DNA of 5,980 nucleotides. Origin: an uncultured Clostridia bacterium (GTDB taxonomy: Bacteria > Bacillota > Clostridia > Oscillospirales > Ruminococcaceae). The stretch covers positions 1-5,980 of the forward strand of contig CALCSA010000108.1 in the NCBI GenBank assembly GCA_937894185.1, in the 5' to 3' direction. Numbering within the stretch: the first letter of the stretch is position 1; each line of letters begins with the position of its first letter. Positions 1 through 5,592 of the stretch are shown piece after piece. The translations under genes were made by a program, and so were the position numbers. The notes under the pieces were generated by a model. The model did no database searches and was not told where the DNA came from. It saw only the letters and a program-made list of their open reading frames with translations.

Positions 1-1136
1 TGCATGTGCATCTGGGGGTCGATTTGCACATCCAGCCGCCTGATCGCAGGGGGATGCAGAGCCGCAGGAGCCTCCGGTTGAGGAGGGTGGTTGATTCCCA
101 GCTCCTTGAGGTAACGCTCCCGCTCCCGCTCAAACTTTTCGGCCAGGGTATCCTTAAACAGCTCAGTGCGGACCTGTTCTTCCTCCTCCACCTGCTGGCG
201 GAACTCCTGCAAAAAGCTGGCGGTTTCCCGCTGAGCATGCAAATCCTCCTCGGGCAGAGACTGTTGCGGAGCCAACGGCTTTTCCGCTAGGAAGCTCGGC
301 CTCCCCTTGGGAGCAGATGCCCTGCGGGATTCCTCGCCTTTTCGCTCAAAGGCCTGACTAAAGGCTTCATCAAACCGGTTGGACAGCTGCTGGAACACAT
401 CCTCGGCTTTTTGTCCCTCTGGTGGCTGCTCCACTTTGGAAGGCTCTTGCTGCGCAGGGGACACGGCCTTGGACGGTTGAGCCTTCAGGTTGGCGGGAGG
501 GCCTTCTCCCAGATGGGGGAAGATAAAGGGCTGTGGTTGTGTTTCAGGCTGTGGCTTGGGCTGTAGCTGTGGCTGTGGTTGTATTTCAGGCTGCGGCTGT
601 AGCTGTGGCTGAGGTTGGGGCTGTGGCTGTGACTTAGGCTGTGGTTGTGGTTGAGGCTTGGGCTGAGGTGTCGGCGGGGCATAGGGGAGAGCTTCTTTCT
701 CCTCCTTTTCCCCGGCAGGGCTCAGAGGGTTGACTCTGCGCATTTTGGGCAGGGCGGTGATTAACTGCTCCGTGGTGGGGATGCTTCCCTTTTCGGGAGG
801 TGTCTCCGCCGGAGCCGGTGTCTGAAGGTCCGACTTGGGCGGAAGCTTGTATTTTTCAAAATCCAGAGGGCGGGGGTCTTTATCCTGCGCCTCCTGCTGG
901 GGACGGCGGGAGCGTTTTCCGCTGGAAGTCCGCTTCTTTTGCCGGGGAGCAGGCTGCCCGGGGGAATCTTGCAGCAAGCTCTCAATCAGCGAGCCACCGG
1001 ATTCCTGCTCCTGCTCGCGGTCAGGGGACGAAGCCGGTTCCTGAGACGCCACCGGCAGGGGCGGCGTTTTTGCAGCTCCCCTGCCAATGCTGCTGAATAT
1101 TTCATCTGTCTCTTTCAGACGGGGTTTTTCCGCCAT
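1..1136 (-). CDS. Long Pro/Gln-rich, largely disordered protein of unknown function (3' end beyond the window)
   Basis: An open frame starts at ATG 1136-1134 and runs without a stop to the left edge, giving 378 visible residues; the C-terminus is missing. A strong GAGGAGG site (1149-1143) lies 6 bases before the start. I do not recognise the family. Residues 1-20 are short and ordered-looking, with basic K4, R6, K8 followed by DEIFSSI (11-17). Residues 21-155 are rich in Pro, Ser, Lys, Glu and Gln and probably disordered. Residues 156-203 are an almost pure Pro-Gln tract. Residues 243-270 look like an amphipathic helix. Residues 298-346 are highly charged (Glu, Arg, Gln) and fit a long helix or coiled coil. 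No signal peptide or membrane segment is seen, so the visible part is probably cytoplasmic. It lies downstream of parA and the ComFB-domain gene on the same strand. By architecture it could be a scaffold or linker protein; a recognisable domain may lie past residue 378. The reading frame is reliable, the function unknown. Confidence 0.85.
   Translation of the reverse strand, partial: MAEKPRLKETDEIFSSIGRGAAKTPPLPVASQEPASSPDREQEQESGGSLIESLLQDSPGQPAPRQKKRTSSGKRSRRPQQEAQDKDPRPLDFEKYKLPPKSDLQTPAPAETPPEKGSIPTTEQLITALPKMRRVNPLSPAGEKEEKEALPYAPPTPQPKPQPQPQPKSQPQPQPQPQLQPQPEIQPQPQLQPKPQPETQPQPFIFPHLGEGPPANLKAQPSKAVSPAQQEPSKVEQPPEGQKAEDVFQQLSNRFDEAFSQAFERKGEESRRASAPKGRPSFLAEKPLAPQQSLPEEDLHAQRETASFLQEFRQQVEEEEQVRTELFKDTLAEKFERERERYLKELGINHPPQPEAPAALHPPAIRRLDVQIDPQMHM
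528..668 (-). repeat. Hexanucleotide-based tract encoding a Pro-Gln repeat
   Basis: On the minus strand this tract reads as variants of CCACAG and CCTCAA, giving about 47 residues of alternating Pro and Gln (residues 157-203 of the disordered protein), interrupted by Lys, Ser, Leu, Glu, Ile and Thr. A 16-base block containing GGCTGTAGCTGTGG (plus strand) occurs at 559-574 and again at 595-610, a 36-base offset, so part of the tract arose by larger duplications. The unit is a multiple of three, so slippage would change linker length without breaking the frame. Other frames here give His-Ser-type repeats that are artefacts. Confidence 0.85.
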
Positions 1137-1142
1137 TGCGAA

Positions 1143-1149
1143 CCTCCTC
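1143..1149 (-). promoter_or_regulatory. Strong ribosome binding site of the Pro/Gln-rich gene
   Basis: GAGGAGG on the minus strand, 6 bases from the ATG at 1136. It fixes the start codon of a gene that has no stop inside the window, and shows that the gene is independently initiated although 229 bases separate it from the ComFB-domain gene. Confidence 0.8.
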
Positions 1150-1160
1150 AAAACAAGGTA

Positions 1161-1202
1161 AAAACAAAAGACAAGAAGCCCCTGTTATGTTCCGGGGGGC
1201 CT
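1161..1202 (-). terminator. Possible weak intrinsic terminator or attenuator ahead of the Pro/Gln-rich gene
   Basis: On the minus strand, AGGCCCC (1202-1196) can pair with GGGGCTT (1182-1176) around a 13-base loop, giving 7 pairs including one G-U. It is followed by the T-rich run CTTGTCTTTTGTTTT (1175-1161). The stem is short and the loop large, so partial read-through is likely. If active it would lower expression of the disordered protein relative to parA and the ComFB-domain gene. It sits only about 12 bases before the ribosome binding site. Confidence 0.35.
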
Positions 1203-1365
1203 ATATTCATTCAAAGAACCTGCCGGGTACAGGCAAGCTCTTTTTGCAGGGCTTGGAGCAAAGGGTAGCGGCAACTGCGCCGGCCAGCCTTTGGGCCCCT
1301 GAATACAGGCTCTATGCCCCGGTCGTCTACATAAACTGCGGCATCCTGCCTAACATTCATCAAAT

Positions 1366-1776
1366 TCAGTCGTGATTGGGATGTGCCTTGACCATTTGCA
1401 CTGCTTTAATCAGCGCAGAGGCCACCTTGACCTCACAGGTCTTGCGCAGCTGCTTGACACTGGCCTCCAGCTGCTCCGGACGAGTCACCATATAGGCGGG
1501 GGACAGCTCGTTAAGAGCATAAGCCATCACGTCTTTTTTACAGCGCTCACACTCGCAGCACCGCAGCGTACTCATGGTGCGCCCCAGCTTATCCATAACG
1601 ATATCCTCTATGAAATTGCGCAGCACATACTGCTGGATGCAGGTTTCCGGGGGGGGTTCTTCCTCCCGGGGAGAAGCCTGCTCCACCTTAGCTTGAGGTG
1701 GCATAGTCATAATCGAAGGCATGATCTTAGAATACATTTGATCTTTATCAAAATCTTTTTTTACTTTTTTGGCCAC
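1366..1776 (-). CDS. ComFB-domain protein with lysine-rich N-terminal extension
   Basis: 136 residues from a GTG start (1776-1774). The ComFB domain spans roughly residues 46-130. It is recognised from a helix around VLRNFIEDIV (51-60), the cysteine cluster C73, C74, C76, C79, and the following DVMAYALNELSPAY (82-95), which matches the family's D-V-x-A-x-A-L-N-x-L-x-P-x-Y signature. B. subtilis ComFB is a zinc-binding dimer using cysteines, and ComFB-domain proteins have been reported to bind cyclic dinucleotides (c-di-GMP, c-di-AMP); both roles here are by family only. Residues 1-45 are additional to the core. They hold six lysines in the first 17 residues, the segment DQMYSKI (12-18), and a Pro/Glu-rich linker (26-45). 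The SD GAGGGGG (1790-1784) is encoded by the last codons of parA and the starts are tightly coupled (2 bases between stop and start). There are no com genes nearby, so a competence role is doubtful. Confidence 0.88.
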   Translation of the reverse strand: MAKKVKKDFDKDQMYSKIMPSIMTMPPQAKVEQASPREEEPPPETCIQQYVLRNFIEDIVMDKLGRTMSTLRCCECERCKKDVMAYALNELSPAYMVTRPEQLEASVKQLRKTCEVKVASALIKAVQMVKAHPNHD

Positions 1777-1778
1777 TC

Positions 1779-2540
1779 CTACACCCCCTCGGCCAAAAGC
1801 TCTTGGATAAAGGTGGCATAATCCCGTACCGCGGGATTGCGGGGCGCGTATTCAAACATACTCACCTGATTGGTTTGGGATTCGGGAATGGAGATGGAGT
1901 TGCGAATGGTAGTCTTGTATAGGCGTGTGCCTACCTGCTCCGCCACCATCTCGGCCGTTTCCCGGATGCGTTTGCCCAACACGGTTCTTCCGTCATATTT
2001 GGATAGCAATATTCCCCCAATGACAAGATCGGGGTTACAGGCCTGGCGCAACCGCAAAATAGTGTCGGAAAGCTGTGCGATTCCCTGTAGGCTGAAAATA
2101 TCCGCCAGCATGGGGATGACGACGTAGTCGGAGGCGGCAAAGGCATTCACCGTGAGGATATTGAGGGCGGGGGGCGTGTCGATGACGATGTAATCGTACT
2201 TATCCCGCAAAGATTCCAGCCCGGTTCGCAGCAGATATTCCCGCCCCGAGCGGGTGAACTCTAAATCCACGCCGGACAGAAGGATGTTGGAGGAGATCAG
2301 ATCCACGCAGCTGGTTCGCTGTACGGAAAAACGCGGATGAACATCCCCTTTGAGCAAATCGTATACCGTGGGGCCGTCCTCGGTATCTCCGCCCAGCCCA
2401 AAGCTGAGGTTGGCCTGAGGGTCCATATCAACCGCCAGCGCTTTAAAGCCTTTGCGCATCAATCCGGTGGCCAAAGCAAGGGAGGTGGTGGTTTTGCCCA
2501 CCCCGCCCTTCTGATTGGTCACCGAAATCACTCTCGCCAT
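1779..2540 (-). CDS. parA: ParA/Soj-type P-loop ATPase (orphan, no ParB beside it)
   Basis: 253 residues, the usual length of small chromosomal Soj-type ParA proteins without an N-terminal helix-turn-helix. The deviant Walker A is KGGVGKTT at 11-18 with signature lysine K11 and catalytic-site K16. Walker A' is DMDPQAN at 38-44, and the Walker B strand YIVIDTPP ends in D121. Family members form ATP sandwich dimers that bind DNA nonspecifically or bind the membrane, and are released by a partner's basic N-terminal peptide; they position chromosomes, plasmids or protein complexes. No ParB gene and no parS-like palindrome is seen. Instead the gene is followed by the ComFB-domain gene 2 bases after its TAG stop. 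The start ATG 2540-2538 has AAGG (2554-2551) about 10 bases upstream and a good promoter at 2668-2640. The neighbourhood of cheC, cheD and flagellar genes suggests positioning of motility machinery rather than of DNA, which is inference. It lacks clear reasons to be called FlhG or MinD: no C-terminal amphipathic membrane helix is evident. Confidence 0.93.
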   Translation of the reverse strand: MARVISVTNQKGGVGKTTTSLALATGLMRKGFKALAVDMDPQANLSFGLGGDTEDGPTVYDLLKGDVHPRFSVQRTSCVDLISSNILLSGVDLEFTRSGREYLLRTGLESLRDKYDYIVIDTPPALNILTVNAFAASDYVVIPMLADIFSLQGIAQLSDTILRLRQACNPDLVIGGILLSKYDGRTVLGKRIRETAEMVAEQVGTRLYKTTIRNSISIPESQTNQVSMFEYAPRNPAVRDYATFIQELLAEGV

Positions 2541-2639
2541 TCATCCACATCCTTTACTCTGCCTGAATCGTCTTGCCACGAAGTCAATCCGAAAGGTACG
2601 TATAGCAACACTTACAGATTGGACATATAATCCATTCTC

Positions 2640-2668
2640 ATTATAGAGCTTTCCACCTGCTTTGTAAA
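2640..2668 (-). promoter_or_regulatory. Sigma-A-like promoter of parA
   Basis: On the minus strand, TTTACA (2668-2663) and a perfect TATAAT (2645-2640) are separated by 17 bases. The expected transcript start is near 2633, leaving a leader of about 93 bases before the parA ATG at 2540. It faces away from the cheC promoter, and the two -35 boxes are 70 bases apart. Confidence 0.75.
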
Positions 2669-2693
2669 GTTTTAAGGGGCGCATTTTGTAGCA

Positions 2694-2736
2694 TTGTGGA
2701 ACAAAGCGAATTTTATGTCGGAATCTTGTGCCACCA
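2694..2736. promoter_or_regulatory. Inverted repeat between the divergent promoters, possible operator
   Basis: TTGTGGAACAA (2694-2704) recurs in inverted orientation at 2736-2726 as TGGTGGCACAA, 9 of 11 bases identical. The centres are 32 bases apart, about three helical turns. The right arm ends 2 bases before the cheC -35 box. The element lies upstream of both predicted transcript starts, so it would act as DNA rather than RNA. The matching regulator is unknown, and chance cannot be excluded. Confidence 0.35.
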
Positions 2737-2738
2737 TG

Positions 2739-2767
2739 TTGTAACTTCCGCTTAGCTATAGTATAAT
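2739..2767 (+). promoter_or_regulatory. Sigma-A-like promoter of cheC-cheD
   Basis: TTGTAA (2739-2744), a 17-base spacer and a perfect TATAAT (2762-2767). The expected start is near 2774, giving a leader of about 62 bases. No sigma-28 (SigD-type) TAAA/GCCGATAA pair is visible here, so this chemotaxis operon appears to be read by the housekeeping factor. Confidence 0.8.
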
Positions 2768-2806
2768 ATCATAAGACTGTCTGCTACTGGGAGCGCCTGA
2801 GGAAAG

Positions 2807-2829
2807 CCCCTCCTGGAGGGGGAAGGGGG
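2807..2829 (+). promoter_or_regulatory. GC-rich hairpin next to the cheC ribosome binding site
   Basis: CCCCTC (2807-2812), loop CTG, GAGGGG (2816-2821) form a tight 6-pair stem directly before the SD AAGGGGG (2823-2829), which is 6 bases from the cheC ATG. The left arm holds CCCCTCC, an anti-SD-like stretch. It could pair either with the adjacent GGAGGGG or, less well, with the G-rich SD itself, so it may tune translation of cheC. Confidence 0.5.
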
Positions 2830-2835
2830 ATTTAT

Positions 2836-3453
2836 ATGAATGCTAGATATGAAGACTTGAGCGCGTTTCACATGGATGTATTGCGGGAGATTGGAAATAT
2901 TGGCGCCGGCAACGCAGCCACCGCTCTTTCGGTGATGCTGGGCCAGCCCATTGATATGACGTTGCCCAAAGTAAATCTACTGGAGTTTAACGATGTTGCC
3001 GATGCCGTAGGCGGACCCGAAGCTCTCACCTACGGCGTTTTGCTGAATCTGCACGGCGATATTGACGGTATGATTATGTTTTTGCTCAATCGGGACTTTG
3101 CCCACCTGATTCTCAACATTTTGATGGGGGGAGCCTACGAAAGCTTTGACGAAATGGATGAGCTGGCTCTTTCCGCCATTCAGGAAGTGGGCAACATTCT
3201 GGCGGCAGCCTATGTCAAATCCATCGCAGAGCTGACCGGGCTGTTTATCAATGTCTCGGTGCCTCAGGTAAGCATCGATATGGCGGGGGCACTTTTGTCG
3301 GTGCCCATCATCAAATTTGGCACCGTGGGCGACAAGGTTTTGTTTATTGAGGAGAACTTCCAATCTCCCACCCAAAGCGTAATGAGTCATATGATTTTAT
3401 TTGCCGAGATGAAATCCCTCAATCTCATGTTGTCCAAATTGGGGCTAGCGTGA
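2836..3453 (+). CDS. cheC: Chemotaxis protein CheC, CheY-P phosphatase
   Basis: 205 residues, normal for CheC. The family carries two copies of a phosphatase helix with the pattern E-x-x-N, both intact here: E18/N21 in LREIGNIGAGNAATALS, and E117/N120 in AIQEVGNILAAAY. CheC removes phosphate from CheY-P in the cytoplasm and binds CheD, which stimulates it and is in turn controlled by it. The presence of both sites and the N-terminal D14-to-S32 pattern argue for CheC rather than the one-domain CheX or the FliY fusion, which has a C-terminal FliN domain that is absent here. The start is set by AAGGGGG 6 bases upstream. cheD follows after one base. Transcription is probably from the sigma-A-like promoter at 2739-2767. 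No CheY gene is in the window, so the partner must be encoded elsewhere. Confidence 0.96.
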   Translation: MNARYEDLSAFHMDVLREIGNIGAGNAATALSVMLGQPIDMTLPKVNLLEFNDVADAVGGPEALTYGVLLNLHGDIDGMIMFLLNRDFAHLILNILMGGAYESFDEMDELALSAIQEVGNILAAAYVKSIAELTGLFINVSVPQVSIDMAGALLSVPIIKFGTVGDKVLFIEENFQSPTQSVMSHMILFAEMKSLNLMLSKLGLA

Positions 3454-3454
3454 T

Positions 3455-3955
3455 ATGGGGGCCGTAATTGTAGGTATTTCCGATTTAAAACTTGCCAAGC
3501 CTCCGGATACTTTGGTTACATACGCTTTGGGCTCCTGCGTGGGCATCTGCATGTTGGACCCCATGACGCGGGTAGGGGGATTGGCCCACATCATGCTTCC
3601 CACCATTAAGGTGTCTCCCGGGGATACAAATACCATGAAGTTTGCCGACACCGCCATTCCCGATTTGGTGAGGCGAATGGAAATGCAGGGGGCCTTTCGC
3701 GGCCATTTGACCGCTAAAATCGCCGGAGGAGCTCAGATGTTCGGCTCTGCCTCCCCTGCTTCTTCCAACGGCGCCAACGACATTTGGCAGATCGGCCAGC
3801 GCAATGTGGCCGCTGTCATTGCCATCCTTCAGGCCATGAACATTCCCATTGTGGCCAAGGATGTGCTGCAGAACTACGGGCGCACCGTGCTTTTTGATCC
3901 CGCCACCGGCATTATGACGGTAAAGTCGCTGAACAAAACCATCCAAGAGCTATAG
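3455..3955 (+). CDS. cheD: Chemoreceptor glutamine deamidase CheD
   Basis: 166 residues, full length for the family. The catalytic triad is visible: T22 and C28 in TYALGSCVGIC, and H45 in GGLAHIMLP, corresponding to the Thr/Cys/His set known from Thermotoga CheD. CheD deamidates selected glutamines of chemoreceptors to glutamate and also binds CheC, linking receptor state to CheY-P breakdown. The ATG at 3455 lies one base after the cheC TGA. Only a weak GGGG (3441-3444) precedes it, so translation is probably coupled to cheC, favouring matched amounts of the two partners. The gene ends in TAG at 3953-3955, followed by a strong terminator. Confidence 0.96.
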   Translation: MGAVIVGISDLKLAKPPDTLVTYALGSCVGICMLDPMTRVGGLAHIMLPTIKVSPGDTNTMKFADTAIPDLVRRMEMQGAFRGHLTAKIAGGAQMFGSASPASSNGANDIWQIGQRNVAAVIAILQAMNIPIVAKDVLQNYGRTVLFDPATGIMTVKSLNKTIQEL

Positions 3956-4002
3956 CGAGCATGTATTCCGGTGAAAACGGGAACCCCGTAATTGGAAACA
4001 CA

Positions 4003-4039
4003 AAACCCTCTGTCGCAGCAACATGCCGACAGAGGGTTT
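4003..4039. terminator. Bidirectional intrinsic terminator between cheD and fapA
   Basis: A perfect 13-base inverted repeat, AAACCCTCTGTCG (4003-4015) and its complement (4027-4039), with an 11-base loop. On the plus strand it is followed by TTTCTTGTTCTGTT and on the minus strand by TTTTGTGTTT, so it can end both the cheC-cheD transcript and the convergent flagellar operon. It lies 48 bases after the cheD stop and 36 bases after the fapA stop. Confidence 0.9.
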
Positions 4040-4074
4040 CTTGTTCTGTTGATGTTCCAAAGCCCGGACAGCCG

Positions 4075-5511
4075 TTACAGGCTGGAGATTCTGATATCTC
4101 CGTCGATAATGCCGATGCGGCTGTTCACAAAGCTGTCCTGAACGTTGTAAATAAGAGGGCCAAAGGTAATGCGAACCCCGGCATGAACCCTGCCCTTGCA
4201 CTCGATATAGGAGTTGAGGCTGCTTTCCTGCAGCTGGCGGCTCTTGATATCCTCCAGAGCTGCCACCACATTTTTGCGGTCACTGTTCAGGGCGATGTAT
4301 CGTTCTTTGATCTCTTGGATGACGGAGGCGTGCTCCTGAGTCAGGCGATTTTGTTTGCGCAGGCTGTCCAGCCGGTTGAGGTTTTGCACCAGCTTGACAA
4401 TTTCTCCATCGATGGTTTGGATGTTAGCGGAAAGCTGCTCTACCTGCCGCTTTGCCACCATGCCGGTGGTGGCCATATTGATCTCGGTAGCGGTGTGAGC
4501 CTCGGTGCCCAGTGTTTTGGCAATCAGCCGTCCTGCCAGATAAGACCTGCCGCCAATCAAGGTGGCCCGCTTGCCCCCCAGCTCCACGCTGCCGTCGCAT
4601 TCCAGATGGGAATACATGATGGTATCGGCGTAGACATCCCCTTCTGTCTTGATGGTGCAGTTCTGTAGGTACTTGGCCTTGACACTGCCCACGGCGTTAA
4701 TGACACCCCGGTTCATGCCGTTCATTCCCTGAGCCAGCGAGACATTTCCGGCGGCAATCAGGGTAGCTCCTTCCACATTGCCCCGGATGATCAGGTTGAC
4801 ACCTGAAACGGTAAAGCCGGAAAACACATCCCCGCCGACGTAGACATCCCCTACAAAGTAGATGTCGCCGGTGGAATTGTCGACGTTTCCTTTAATTTTC
4901 AGCACTTCCTGCACGGTTACCACATTCTTGTGAACCACCGCGTTGCCGGACACTGCCGCCAATAACTGCAGGCCGTCTTCCGAAATCTCGGTGCCCAATC
5001 CCTGAGGAGAGGGGGCTTCTCGGCCGTAAATACCCTCCAGCACCTGCCCCAGCACATCCATCCCGTCCTCCCCCTTTTCGGGGGGGATGATGTCGCAAAG
5101 GGGTTGTCCCTTTTCCACATTGTGAACATAGCCAAGATCCTTGTAGTCGGCGGTGCCGTCCTCCCGAATGGCCGGGCGCAGGTCCCGCTCTGTCGAGACG
5201 AGAAAGCGCAGGGAACCGTCCTGTCCCACCGTGGGCTTTTTCCCCTGTGCCACCACCAGCTGCTTGTTAAAAATAGGGTCCTGGGTTAAGCTTTGCAGAA
5301 ACTCCTCATTGATTCCATAGAGGACGCCTTTTTCTGTAAGGGCTGCCTGAAGGTCACCCAGCAAAGGGGGGGCAGTGTTTGGATTGGTGCGCTGAAGCAT
5401 CAGCTCACACTGGTGGGCATCCCGAATCACATTCACCCGAATGTCCGGCCTGACAGGAAGATCCATCGGTTTCTGTCCTCCGGTTGCCCCTTGCATCTTA
5501 TCTCCAAACAT
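4075..5511 (-). CDS. fapA: FapA/DUF342 flagellar assembly protein A family
   Basis: 478 residues, typical of the family. An N-terminal region (about 17-190) ends in the hallmark stretch DYKDLGYVHNVEKGQPL (122-138) with PPEKGEDGMDVLG (143-155). Residues about 200-345 show regularly spaced G-N-V, G-D-V and G-S-V turns, typical of a right-handed beta-helix, followed by KTLGTEAHTATEI (332-344). Residues about 353-430 form a charged coiled coil, and a short beta region closes the protein. In Vibrio, FapA helps polar flagellum formation and is regulated by the glucose-specific EIIA protein. The exact role in Firmicutes is less clear, and no enzymatic residues are expected. The start ATG 5511-5509 has GGAGG (5522-5518) 6 bases upstream. 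It lies 81 bases after the rod gene without an intervening terminator, so both are probably one operon. Cytoplasmic location is inferred from the lack of a signal peptide or membrane segments. Confidence 0.93.
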   Translation of the reverse strand: MFGDKMQGATGGQKPMDLPVRPDIRVNVIRDAHQCELMLQRTNPNTAPPLLGDLQAALTEKGVLYGINEEFLQSLTQDPIFNKQLVVAQGKKPTVGQDGSLRFLVSTERDLRPAIREDGTADYKDLGYVHNVEKGQPLCDIIPPEKGEDGMDVLGQVLEGIYGREAPSPQGLGTEISEDGLQLLAAVSGNAVVHKNVVTVQEVLKIKGNVDNSTGDIYFVGDVYVGGDVFSGFTVSGVNLIIRGNVEGATLIAAGNVSLAQGMNGMNRGVINAVGSVKAKYLQNCTIKTEGDVYADTIMYSHLECDGSVELGGKRATLIGGRSYLAGRLIAKTLGTEAHTATEINMATTGMVAKRQVEQLSANIQTIDGEIVKLVQNLNRLDSLRKQNRLTQEHASVIQEIKERYIALNSDRKNVVAALEDIKSRQLQESSLNSYIECKGRVHAGVRITFGPLIYNVQDSFVNSRIGIIDGDIRISSL

Positions 5512-5592
5512 GCTGCACCTCCGTATCTTTATCCAACAGGGAGCGCGACCCTGCTACTCTTCCCGCCTCTTTTGCTCTTTCGTTAACAGAAA

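Noticed and set aside
485..682. A His/Ser/Asn-repeat protein on the minus strand.
   Set aside because: It is the Pro-Gln hexamer tract read in another frame; the frame with the good SD and continuous coding sequence reads Pro-Gln.
1211..1360. A 49-codon minus-strand frame as an annotated gene.
   Set aside because: No SD before its ATG, unlike nearly all genes here, and no recognisable sequence; kept only as a remark under the gap finding.
1372..1821. A 149-codon plus-strand frame.
   Set aside because: It is antisense to the ComFB-domain gene, whose signature residues and SD are clear; its codon pattern is that of a shadow frame.
2797..2813. GAGGAAAGCCCC resembles the conserved GAGGAAAGUCC of RNase P RNA.
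   Set aside because: Only this short stretch matches. The cheC start codon follows within 30 bases, leaving no room for the rest of the RNA on the plus strand.
2541..2835. A parS centromere site or a sigma-28 promoter in the divergent region.
   Set aside because: No TGTTTCACGTGAAACA-like palindrome and no TAAA-N15-GCCGATAA pair could be found by eye; sigma-A-like promoters explain both operons.
4069..4084. CAGCC/GGCTG hairpin at the fapA stop codon.
   Set aside because: Only five pairs, no T-run, and a much stronger terminator lies 30 bases downstream of it.
3961..4668. A 235-codon plus-strand frame starting just after cheD.
   Set aside because: It has no SD, runs through the strong terminator at 4003-4039 and lies antisense to the well-supported fapA gene.
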